DNA from: an uncultured Dysosmobacter sp.
Lineage (GTDB): Bacteria > Bacillota > Clostridia > Oscillospirales > Oscillospiraceae
Assembly: GCA_934504065.1 (NCBI GenBank)
Contig: CAKSVQ010000142.1
Coordinates: 1 to 5,687 of the forward strand
Direction of reading: 5' to 3'
DNA: 5,687 nucleotides
Position 1 is the stretch's first letter; the number at the start of each line of letters is the position of its first letter. The notes beneath the pieces are model-generated. The model saw only the letters and a list, made by a program, of their open reading frames with translations. It did not search any database and had not been told where the DNA came from. Below, piece by piece: positions 1-4,443 of this stretch. A program made the position numbers and the translations under genes.

Positions 1-68
1 GGATAAGCCTGCGCTTGAAAATCCATCAGGCGTAAGCTAAAAATTTTTGTCGTGTGCTTGACATACGG
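1..68. other. Foreign-looking segment replacing the integrase 3' end
   Basis: The integrase frame departs from its family immediately after the HDLRH codons (69-83). The bases to the left are AT-richer than the gene, and include a 10-bp AAAAATTTTT palindrome at 39-48. The frame stays open by chance or design (KHTTKIFSLRLMDFQAQAY). I have a vague, unverified memory of this peptide as a recurring hypothetical reading frame in gut Clostridia, which would fit a dispersed repeat. It could be an insertion, a recombination junction, the element edge, or an assembly join. Confidence 0.55.
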
Positions 69-1073
69 GTGGCGCAGATCGTGGAAGCGGGTGGACTCCA
101 TGCCGATAGCAGCCACGCACTTCTTGAAGTGATGGTATACGGTCTGATGCCGGAGATGCCCGCCCAGCTCATCGGTGAACACAAGCCCGTGCGGGTTGCT
201 CCAGCAGCCCCCCGCCTGTAACTGCCATTCGGCCTGTATTGCCTTCTGCTTCTGCAATACCTTCACAATGGCGGGCGGTATGGCGGCAAAGCGCTCCTTC
301 CCGTTCTTTGTCAGATCCAGATAGACATATTCCCCGCACTTCAACTTTTGGAGCTGGTGACGGACGCGAAGGACACCTTGCGTAAAATCGACATCCTCCC
401 ATTGCAGGCCTAGCAATTCGGATTGCCGCAGACCTGAAAACAGATCTACCACAAAGAGCGTTTCAAAGCGGTCTCCGTGGATCGCCTGTAAGAAACGGCT
501 GATGTCTGCGTCCATAAGCGGCTTTAGCTCCGGCTTGCGCACCTTTGGCAGCCTTGTATTGTCGGCGGGGTTACTGCGGAGCATACCGGCCACAACGGCC
601 TGTTTAAGAGCACTGTGCAGAATGCCATGCACACAGCTGACCGTTTTCGGGGCAAGCGGCTTTTGGCCGGGATAGCCCTTACTGAGCCGGTTGCACAGCT
701 TCTGCACCTGAATGGGGGCCAGAGCTTCCAGACGCACCCCGCCGATATTCGGGATGATATAGCGGTCAGCCTTGGAACGATAGTCGGCCACAGTCATGGG
801 CTTCAGGTTGATGCAGTAAGTGGCCAGCCATTCGCTGAACCATTCTGCGACAGTGTAGTGCTTTGGGGCGGTGCCGTGAAAACTGCCCGTGTCGATCTCA
901 CCAAGCCGGGCGGTGAGCTTCTGGCGGCACTCCTTTTGCGTCTCTCCGTAGACACTGCCCCGCTTGGTCTGCCCCAGCTCATCGGTGTAGGTATAACGGG
1001 CCTCCCATAGACCGTTCGCCCTGCGGCGCAGATTTCCGGCCCCGTGGGCGTTCCTGCTCTGTTTTCTGGCCAT
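1..1073 (-). CDS. int: Tyrosine recombinase/integrase, 3' end missing or replaced
   Basis: Site-specific recombinase that would insert and excise the element. The frame is open from ATG at 1073 to the window edge (357 codons). AAAGGAG lies 10 bases upstream of the start (1084-1090). Order of domains: an N-terminal arm-type DNA-binding segment (about residues 10-60, with GNLRRRANGLWEARY), a SAM-like core-binding domain (about 71-165, with TVAEWFSEWL and ILHSALKQAV), then the catalytic domain. Visible catalytic residues are R216 in SGLRQSE, K256 in LTKNGKER, and H331/R334 in FHDLRH. After H335 the sequence stops looking like the family: HDLRH should be followed by T/S, a helix, LGH and the nucleophilic tyrosine, but here it reads PYVKHTTKIFSLRLM. 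The tyrosine is therefore not visible. Family members are usually about 370-400 aa. The assignment is firm; whether the gene is intact is doubtful. Confidence 0.93.
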   Translation of the reverse strand, partial: MARKQSRNAHGAGNLRRRANGLWEARYTYTDELGQTKRGSVYGETQKECRQKLTARLGEIDTGSFHGTAPKHYTVAEWFSEWLATYCINLKPMTVADYRSKADRYIIPNIGGVRLEALAPIQVQKLCNRLSKGYPGQKPLAPKTVSCVHGILHSALKQAVVAGMLRSNPADNTRLPKVRKPELKPLMDADISRFLQAIHGDRFETLFVVDLFSGLRQSELLGLQWEDVDFTQGVLRVRHQLQKLKCGEYVYLDLTKNGKERFAAIPPAIVKVLQKQKAIQAEWQLQAGGCWSNPHGLVFTDELGGHLRHQTVYHHFKKCVAAIGMESTRFHDLRHPYVKHTTKIFSLRLMDFQAQAY

Positions 1074-1091
1074 AAGAATATAACTCCTTTC

Positions 1092-1120
1092 TTGCACCTC
1101 TGCGCCCGCTGTGGTACAAT
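1092..1120 (+). promoter_or_regulatory. Promoter of predicted small RNA
   Basis: TTGCAC (1092-1097) and TACAAT (1115-1120) are separated by 17 bases, and the -10 box is extended by TGG directly upstream. Start of transcription is expected near 1127. No plus-strand gene follows; a terminator does. The promoter overlaps the inverted repeat at 1094-1138. Confidence 0.65.
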
Positions 1121-1138
1121 AAAGGGCGCAGAGGGTGC
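1094..1138. repeat. Inverted repeat next to the integrase ribosome site
   Basis: GCACCTCTGCGCCC (1094-1107) and GGGCGCAGAGGGTGC (1124-1138) are near-perfect inverted arms, differing by one extra base, around a 16-base loop. In the minus-strand transcript the hairpin would end four bases before the integrase Shine-Dalgarno AAAGGAG. On the plus strand the same bases carry a promoter. It may be a protein-binding site, an RNA hairpin, or both. Confidence 0.75.
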
Positions 1139-1213
1139 CTTACTCTGATCGGTTTGGACTGTCTGCACTACTTGACCGCGTGAGGGTTGCCGCCCTTGCG
1201 CGGTTTTCTTTTT
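1127..1213 (+). ncRNA. Predicted small RNA of about 87 nt, antisense to the repressor-integrase gap
   Basis: It is defined only by a good promoter (1092-1120) and a strong intrinsic terminator (1175-1213) on the same strand with no reading frame between them. If the integrase is transcribed from the repressor promoter, this RNA is complementary to its untranslated leader and could act as an antisense regulator, as in transposon and plasmid control systems. I see no match to a named RNA family. The alternative is that the terminator merely blocks transcription entering from the left. Confidence 0.45.
1175..1213 (+). terminator. Intrinsic terminator
   Basis: The 11-bp stem CCGCGTGAGGG (1176-1186) / CCCTTGCGCGG (1193-1203), with two G-U pairs and a six-base TTGCCG loop, is followed by TTTTCTTTTT (1204-1213). 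The U-tract exists only on the plus strand, so it ends rightward transcripts. Confidence 0.85.
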
Positions 1214-1396
1214 GTCCCGCTCCGCCGTGTTGCCGCACGGAAGGGCGGGTTTTAACTTGCCGGTAATTTGCCGGAGCGGGAGCAGCTGCCCGCGCTCTGA
1301 TGGCCGTGCCGGGGTCTGATCGTGGCCGCCGGTCAGCTGGGGCGATTCAGATCTTGACGGATCTATTTGCATGGATCCATGGAGTGGAGCGGGACG
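1214..1396. other. Gene-poor spacer between repressor 3' end and small-RNA terminator
   Basis: I see no convincing gene here. A minus-strand frame starting at 1372 runs through it and into the integrase gene, but it lacks a ribosome site and any domain. The spacer holds several inverted repeats: TCCCGCTCCG (1215-1224) with CGGAGCGGGA (1272-1281), CCGTG/CACGG around 1225-1240, AGATC/GATCT (1349-1364), and the perfect 12-bp palindrome CATGGATCCATG (1370-1381). No clear minus-strand terminator is visible after the repressor, so the repressor transcript may continue into the integrase. Confidence 0.6.
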
Positions 1397-1741
1397 CTAA
1401 TTGCGCCGATTGCTGGGGTTGCTCCACAAATCAATAGCGTAGGTGGTGAGCTTCGCTTGCGCTTCGTCGGTCAATCTGTGATAGATGCCGACAAGTTCAC
1501 TACTGCTTTGATGGGAAGTCCCGCTTGCTGGGGATGACTCCGCATAAAAAGCGGAGCGAGTAACACCGAAAATTTGAGCCATTGCATCGACTTTGTCCAT
1601 GCGGGGCGCTTTTAAGCCTAGACACCAGCTTGAAACGGCGGTCTTGCTGACACCGAGGCGGGTTGCTAAATCGCTTTGACTCATATCGGCCGCAGCCATT
1701 AAAGCCTTTAAATTCTGTGCAAAGAGCTCTCTAGCGTCCAT
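1397..1741 (-). CDS. HTH (Cro/CI, XRE-type) repressor, no peptidase domain
   Basis: Likely master repressor of the element, acting as a DNA-binding protein at the divergent promoter region next to it. Of the 114 residues, about 7-63 form an HTH_3 domain, with the helix-turn-helix in MSQSDLATRLGVSKTAVSSW (20-39). The rest is a Ser-rich linker (69-81) and a short C-terminal helix (SELVGIYHRLTDEAQAKLTTYAIDLW), perhaps for dimerisation. Classical CI repressors are about 200-240 aa with a C-terminal S24 domain; that is absent. I chose ATG at 1741 because GAGGTG lies six bases upstream; a GTG at 1750 would add three residues but would overlap that ribosome site. Its own promoter is at 1765-1793. 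It points toward the integrase and may share its transcript. Confidence 0.88.
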   Translation of the reverse strand: MDARELFAQNLKALMAAADMSQSDLATRLGVSKTAVSSWCLGLKAPRMDKVDAMAQIFGVTRSAFYAESSPASGTSHQSSSELVGIYHRLTDEAQAKLTTYAIDLWSNPSNRRN

Positions 1742-1764
1742 TTCTTTCACCTCACTATAGCATT

Positions 1765-1793
1765 ATAGTATGCTACGAAAAGCAAAAAGTCAA
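1765..1793 (-). promoter_or_regulatory. Leftward promoter of the repressor gene
   Basis: On the minus strand TTGACT (1793-1788) and TACTAT (1770-1765) are separated by 17 bases. The -35 box lies in the left arm of the operator-like inverted repeat, so binding there would affect this promoter too. Confidence 0.8.
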
Positions 1794-1829
1794 CACTAAA
1801 AGTTAAAAAAGTAATCTTTAAGTGTTGAC
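1789..1829. promoter_or_regulatory. Operator-like inverted repeat between divergent promoters
   Basis: GTCAACACTAAAAG (1789-1802) and CTTTAAGTGTTGAC (1816-1829) are inverted arms matching at 13 of 14 positions, with a perfect 9-bp outer core. Each arm contains most of one promoter's -35 box (leftward 1788-1793, rightward 1825-1830). A dimer or tetramer bridging the arms would control both directions. The most likely ligand is the adjacent 114-aa repressor (inference). Confidence 0.7.
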
Positions 1830-1853
1830 ATGAAAGAACGGTAGCGCTATACT
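1825..1853 (+). promoter_or_regulatory. Rightward promoter of the main operon
   Basis: A perfect TTGACA (1825-1830), a 17-base spacer, and TATACT (1848-1853) give a near-consensus sigma-A promoter. Transcription should start near 1860, within the repeat AGTAAACTTAAAG (1856-1868), and lead to the HTH gene at 1887. Confidence 0.85.
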
Positions 1854-1855
1854 TG

Positions 1856-1868
1856 AGTAAACTTAAAG
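1856..1868 (+). repeat. Direct repeat AGTAAACTTAAAG, copy 1
   Basis: This 13-bp sequence lies at the expected transcription start of the main operon and recurs exactly at 2080-2092; the match continues as nTGA after both. Its ACTTAAAG core is also the reverse complement of CTTTAAGT in the operator (1816-1823). It may be a binding site for one of the HTH proteins. Confidence 0.6.
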
Positions 1869-1886
1869 TTGAAAGGAGTGGGAAAA

Positions 1887-2084
1887 GTGTTTCAGATTTC
1901 TATGGAGGCGGCAAGAATTAACGCCAAGCTGACACAAAAAGAAGTTGCGAACAGCATGGGAAAGAGCCTTTCGACAGTCCGAAATTGGGAGTGCGGCCGT
2001 TCTATCCCGGACGCAATCGAATTTCAGAATCTGTGCAAGCTGTACCAGATTCCGCCGGACGCTATTTTTTTGCCCCGAAAGTAA
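1887..2084 (+). CDS. Small Cro-like HTH protein
   Basis: A 65-aa protein that is almost entirely one XRE/HTH_3 domain: MEAARINAKLTQKEVANSMGKSLSTVRNWECGRSIP, with the recognition helix near STVRNWECG (residues 29-37), then the usual second helical part FQNLCKLYQIPPDAIFL. It is the first gene of the rightward operon and lies opposite the repressor, the position of Cro in lambdoid switches, so it may antagonise the repressor (inference from family and position). GTG at 1887 is chosen because AAAGGAG (1872-1878) lies eight bases upstream; a TTG at 1869 would place the ribosome site inside the gene. A copy of the 13-bp repeat overlaps its stop codon. Confidence 0.85.
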   Translation: MFQISMEAARINAKLTQKEVANSMGKSLSTVRNWECGRSIPDAIEFQNLCKLYQIPPDAIFLPRK

Positions 2085-2092
2085 ACTTAAAG
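2080..2092 (+). repeat. Direct repeat AGTAAACTTAAAG, copy 2
   Basis: An exact second copy of the sequence at 1856-1868, located 224 bp downstream and overlapping the stop codon of the Cro-like gene, just before the AAGGAGG ribosome site of the next gene. No promoter is evident around it. Confidence 0.6.
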
Positions 2093-2111
2093 ATGACAAG
2101 GAGGCCTAACC

Positions 2112-2327
2112 ATGGGAAAAGAAGTAGTGCAGTTATCCACGATTGAACCGGTGAGCGTGAGCGTAGAAGATGCGGCCCACCTGCTGGGCGTGTCCGCGCC
2201 GATGGTTTATCAGCTCATCCAGCGCGGCGGTCTGCCTGCCTTTAAAGCCGGCAGCCGGACACTGATCGGCGTGGCAGCTCTCCGCCGGTGGGTGGACGCC
2301 CAGACGGAGCGGGAGGCGCAGCCATGA
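2112..2327 (+). CDS. Excisionase/AlpA-type HTH DNA-binding protein
   Basis: A 71-aa protein with an HTH_17 (excisionase family) pattern: SVSVEDAAHLLGVSAPMVYQLIQRGGLPAFKAGSRTLIGVAALRRWVDAQ (residues 15-64 in outline), meaning a short HTH, the wing containing LPAFKAGSRT, and a closing helix ending in RRWV. Such proteins bend DNA at attachment sites as recombination directionality factors, or regulate transcription. Given the integrase in the same element, an excisionase role is plausible but not shown. AAGGAGG lies seven bases before the ATG. The stop codon overlaps the next start as ATGA (2324-2327). A MerR-like transcription factor is the alternative. Confidence 0.85.
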   Translation: MGKEVVQLSTIEPVSVSVEDAAHLLGVSAPMVYQLIQRGGLPAFKAGSRTLIGVAALRRWVDAQTEREAQP

Positions 2328-2449
2328 CCACCAGGGAGAAGCTGACCGCCCTTGTTATGGGCATGACGGAGGAACAGGCCGCCTTTGTGCTGGCCTGCAT
2401 GATCGCCTGGGCTGAACAGGCGGAGAACGAGGAAGGAGCGGGAGCGTGA
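2324..2449 (+). CDS. 41-aa microprotein, unknown function
   Basis: The reading frame MTTREKLTALVMGMTEEQAAFVLACMIAWAEQAE... overlaps the excisionase-like gene by ATGA and the next gene by GTGA. A good ribosome site GGGAGG (2311-2316) lies seven bases upstream. The product is predicted to be mostly helical, with a TEEQAAFVLACMIAWAEQ stretch that could be an amphipathic or packing helix, and an acidic tail. It has no recognised domain. The tight overlaps at both ends are the main argument that it is a real gene. Confidence 0.7.
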   Translation: MTTREKLTALVMGMTEEQAAFVLACMIAWAEQAENEEGAGA

Positions 2450-2784
2450 ACGGCGGTTTTTACATGGAGCTGACCGACGGCGCAGCCATGCCGCCCACGA
2501 TGCAGGCAGGGGACAAGCTCATTTTTCTGCGCTGGCCCCGGCAGAAGGTGCCCGCCGGTTCCTATGTGGCGGTGTGCCTGGAATCCACCACGGCGGAGCT
2601 GTGGCAGGTGGGCGGCACCTATGAGGGCGGTGTGCATCTGATCCCCGCCGACGGTCACGGTTCCGGGCGCTGGCTGGATGCGGCGCAGTGGGCGGGCGTT
2701 CAGCTGCTGGGCGTGGCCGTGGGGTTTTATCGGGAAATTGCCCTGTCCCGCTCCAATGAGGAACAGAAGGAGGAAAGCGCGTGA
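2446..2784 (+). CDS. Stand-alone LexA/S24-like domain, probably catalytically dead
   Basis: A 112-aa protein with the outline of an S24 (LexA/CI C-terminal) fold and no HTH domain. TDGAAMPPTMQAGDKLIF (about residues 10-27) aligns with the family box GDSMEPTL..GD.V, but the serine nucleophile position is alanine. The later strand TAELWQVGG aligns with the segment that normally carries the catalytic lysine (V-K-R), and no lysine is present. VHLIPADG and GVQLLGVAVGFYRE match the closing strands, including the usual Asn-Pro/G-V-V-G region. So it probably folds like S24 but cannot self-cleave; it might bind a repressor or another S24 partner (inference). GTG at 2446 has AAGGAG seven bases upstream and overlaps the previous stop. 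The family call is by eye, from motifs only. Confidence 0.65.
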   Translation: MNGGFYMELTDGAAMPPTMQAGDKLIFLRWPRQKVPAGSYVAVCLESTTAELWQVGGTYEGGVHLIPADGHGSGRWLDAAQWAGVQLLGVAVGFYREIALSRSNEEQKEESA

Positions 2785-2912
2785 ATGACTCTGAGAACGT
2801 GCGCCGGTTTGTGGCGCTGTGGGCGCAGCTGGATGAGGCCGCCCGCGAGATGGTGTTCAAACGGCTGGAAGAGCTTCAGGGCGAAGAACGGCGGGAGGCG
2901 GTGAGCGTATGA
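2781..2912 (+). CDS. 43-aa charged helical microprotein, unknown function
   Basis: The frame begins GTG at 2781 (MNDSENVRRFVALWAQLDEAAREMVFKRLEELQGEERREAVSV), overlaps the preceding stop as GTGA, and ends in ATGA with the next start. AAGGAGG (2767-2773) lies seven bases upstream. The product is a single long charged helix pattern, like many small phage or element proteins of the form 'LDEAAREMVFKRLEEL'. It has no recognised domain. Its role may be as an adaptor or regulator, but nothing in the sequence shows which. Confidence 0.7.
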   Translation: MNDSENVRRFVALWAQLDEAAREMVFKRLEELQGEERREAVSV

Positions 2913-3052
2913 GCTGGGCTGTGACGCTGGGCCTGTTGGCTGGGGAAGTGTTGGCGGCGCTGCTGCTGGGGTTTGTCTGGTTCTGTGTGGTGACGTGGTG
3001 TGCCCGGCTGATTGTGCGGGCAATAGGCGGAGGTGAACGCTACGGAGGATAA
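2909..3052 (+). CDS. 47-aa single-span membrane microprotein
   Basis: The frame MSWAVTLGLLAGEVLAALLLGFVWFCVVTWCARLIVRAIGGGERYGG holds one hydrophobic segment (about residues 4-32) followed by a basic stretch (R33, R37), which suggests one membrane helix with the C terminus inside. GGGAGG (2893-2898) lies ten bases upstream, and the start overlaps the preceding stop as ATGA. The last 20 bases overlap the ATPase gene. It has no recognised family. Small one-helix proteins of this kind in mobile elements can be holin-like, exclusion or toxin-like, but that is speculation here. Confidence 0.6.
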   Translation: MSWAVTLGLLAGEVLAALLLGFVWFCVVTWCARLIVRAIGGGERYGG

Positions 3053-4331
3053 GAATAAGCTGGCTATTTCGGATCCATTGGCCTACCTGCTAGAAGCCGG
3101 CTTTTCACTGGAGGATATAGAGCGGGAGCGGGACCATGCTGGAATCTCCATCGCAGATCAGGCGGAGGCAGTGCAGCGTATCAAGGAGCGGGGAGAGGAT
3201 CCGCTGGAAGGCCGCCCGGAACCGCCGGAGGAGCCGCCAGAACCCGCCGACCTGCTTCACCTGTTCCACCCCGTTGGCGAGTTCCAGGAAGAAGAGGCAA
3301 CATGGCTGATTCCCGGTTGGATACCGGAATCACAGATCACGCTGATCGCGGCAGACGGCGGCATTGGCAAGACTACGCTGTGGATCAACATTGTGGCCGC
3401 CCTGAGCGCCGGGAAGCCCTGCATTCTTGACCCGCCGAATTATACCCGTGAGCCCCAGAAGGTGGCCTTCTGCACCACAGAGGACAGCGTGAGGAAGAAG
3501 CTGGCCAAGAAGCTGAGAGAGGCCGGGGCAGATATGAACAATATCATTGCAATGGACATGGCGGCAGACAAGACCGGCCTGCTCCGCCGCTTCAAGTTCG
3601 GTACGTCGGAAATGGAGCTGTTCTGCAAGCACTTTCAGCCGACCGCCTGCGTGTTCGACCCGGTGCAGGGCTTTGTGCCGCCGGAGATCAACATGGGCAG
3701 CCGAAACGCTATGCGGGACTGCATGGCGCAGCTCATCACGCTGGGCGAGGACGCCGGAACAACCTTCCTTGTGGTCTGCCATACCAATAAGCGCAAGGGC
3801 GCCTTTGGGCGTGACCGCGTGGCCGACAGCGCGGATCTGTGGGACATTTCCCGCTCCGTCATTATGGCCGGATATACAGATGACCAGGGCGTTCGCTACC
3901 TCTCCAACGAAAAGAACAACTATGCGGAGCTTCAGGAGACCGTGCTTTTCTCCATAGATCAGCGCGGCCAGATCGTCCGGGAGGGCACGACATGGAAGCG
4001 TGACCGGGACTTTATCCAGGAGGCCGCCACGGCCAAGGCGGGCCCGCAGCGGGAGGACTGCAAGGAGTTTCTGCTTCAGATCCTTGCGGAAGCTGGCGGC
4101 GGAATGCCGACAAGCGAGCTGGAGGAACAGGCCAAACAGTTCGGTTTCAGCTATACATCTATCAAGAGAGCAAAAAGCGAACTAAGAAAGGAAAAGCGGA
4201 TTTCGTTCTTTACCACTGGCAGCGCAAAGGATGGAAACCGTACATGGCACATCAAGCTAGAGAACGGCGGTGAGCTGTTGGAGCTGCCCGCAGCTACCCC
4301 AGTTCCGTTTCCTCCCCCGTCAGAGATCTAA
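3033..4331 (+). CDS. RepA-type AAA ATPase/replicative helicase-like protein
   Basis: A 432-aa P-loop ATPase of the AAA_25/RepA (hexameric helicase-like) group, cytoplasmic, probably acting in replication of the element. It has an acidic, Pro-rich N-terminal part (30-75), then WLIPGWIPESQITLIAADGGIGKTT with Walker A at residues 106-115 (K113), FCTTED (146-151), Walker B ACVFD (205-209), and the polar strand FLVVCHTNKRKG (245-256) followed by SADLWDISRSVIMAG (266-280), as in RepA/DnaB-like cores. Residues about 340-410 (CKEFLLQILAEAGGGMPTSELEEQAKQFGFSYTSIKRAKSEL) look like a winged helix for DNA binding. It starts at GTG 3033, the only upstream option after an in-frame TAG at 3024; its ribosome site is poor, so coupling to the 47-aa gene it overlaps by 20 bases is likely. 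The iteron-like cluster follows directly. Confidence 0.88.
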   Translation: MNATEDKNKLAISDPLAYLLEAGFSLEDIERERDHAGISIADQAEAVQRIKERGEDPLEGRPEPPEEPPEPADLLHLFHPVGEFQEEEATWLIPGWIPESQITLIAADGGIGKTTLWINIVAALSAGKPCILDPPNYTREPQKVAFCTTEDSVRKKLAKKLREAGADMNNIIAMDMAADKTGLLRRFKFGTSEMELFCKHFQPTACVFDPVQGFVPPEINMGSRNAMRDCMAQLITLGEDAGTTFLVVCHTNKRKGAFGRDRVADSADLWDISRSVIMAGYTDDQGVRYLSNEKNNYAELQETVLFSIDQRGQIVREGTTWKRDRDFIQEAATAKAGPQREDCKEFLLQILAEAGGGMPTSELEEQAKQFGFSYTSIKRAKSELRKEKRISFFTTGSAKDGNRTWHIKLENGGELLELPAATPVPFPPPSEI

Positions 4332-4375
4332 AAGTGGTCTAGTTAACGCTCAATCCATTGGTATATAAGAATTTT

Positions 4376-4403
4376 TTTAACTTGACCACCTGGTCTAGTT
4401 AAA
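4376..4403. repeat. 28-bp palindrome 1 of the iteron-like cluster
   Basis: The arms TTTAACTTGACCA and TGGTCTAGTTAAA flank a central CC; one position in the arms does not match. The start is exactly 40 bp before that of the second palindrome, about four helical turns, so both would face the same side of the DNA. Confidence 0.8.
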
Positions 4404-4415
4404 CAGGTAATAGGC

Positions 4416-4443
4416 TTTAACTTGACCACCTGGTCAAATTAAA
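4416..4443. repeat. 28-bp palindrome 2 of the iteron-like cluster
   Basis: The arms TTTAACTTGACCA and TGGTCAAATTAAA flank a central CC, with one mismatched position. The left half is identical over 20 bases to that of palindrome 1; the right half differs at two positions (CAAA versus CTAG). Confidence 0.8.

Noticed and set aside
615..1010. 131-aa plus-strand frame
   Set aside because: It lies wholly antisense to the integrase, whose motifs are unmistakable; it has no ribosome site.
803..1372. 189-aa minus-strand frame covering the spacer and the start of the integrase
   Set aside because: It has no ribosome site at 1372, a low-complexity Pro/Arg/Gln-rich product with no domain, and its second half runs out of frame through the integrase, which is clearly the real gene.
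1863..2099. 78-aa minus-strand frame opposite the Cro-like gene
   Set aside because: It is antisense to a clear HTH domain and ends within the rightward promoter leader; no ribosome site.
2446..2784. Active S24 self-cleaving peptidase
   Set aside because: The position of the serine nucleophile reads Ala and no Lys is found on the expected strand, so an active enzyme is not supported.
3330..3782. 150-aa minus-strand frame opposite the ATPase
   Set aside because: It is an antisense shadow of the Walker A/B region in GC-rich coding DNA, and its product is His/Arg-rich without a domain.
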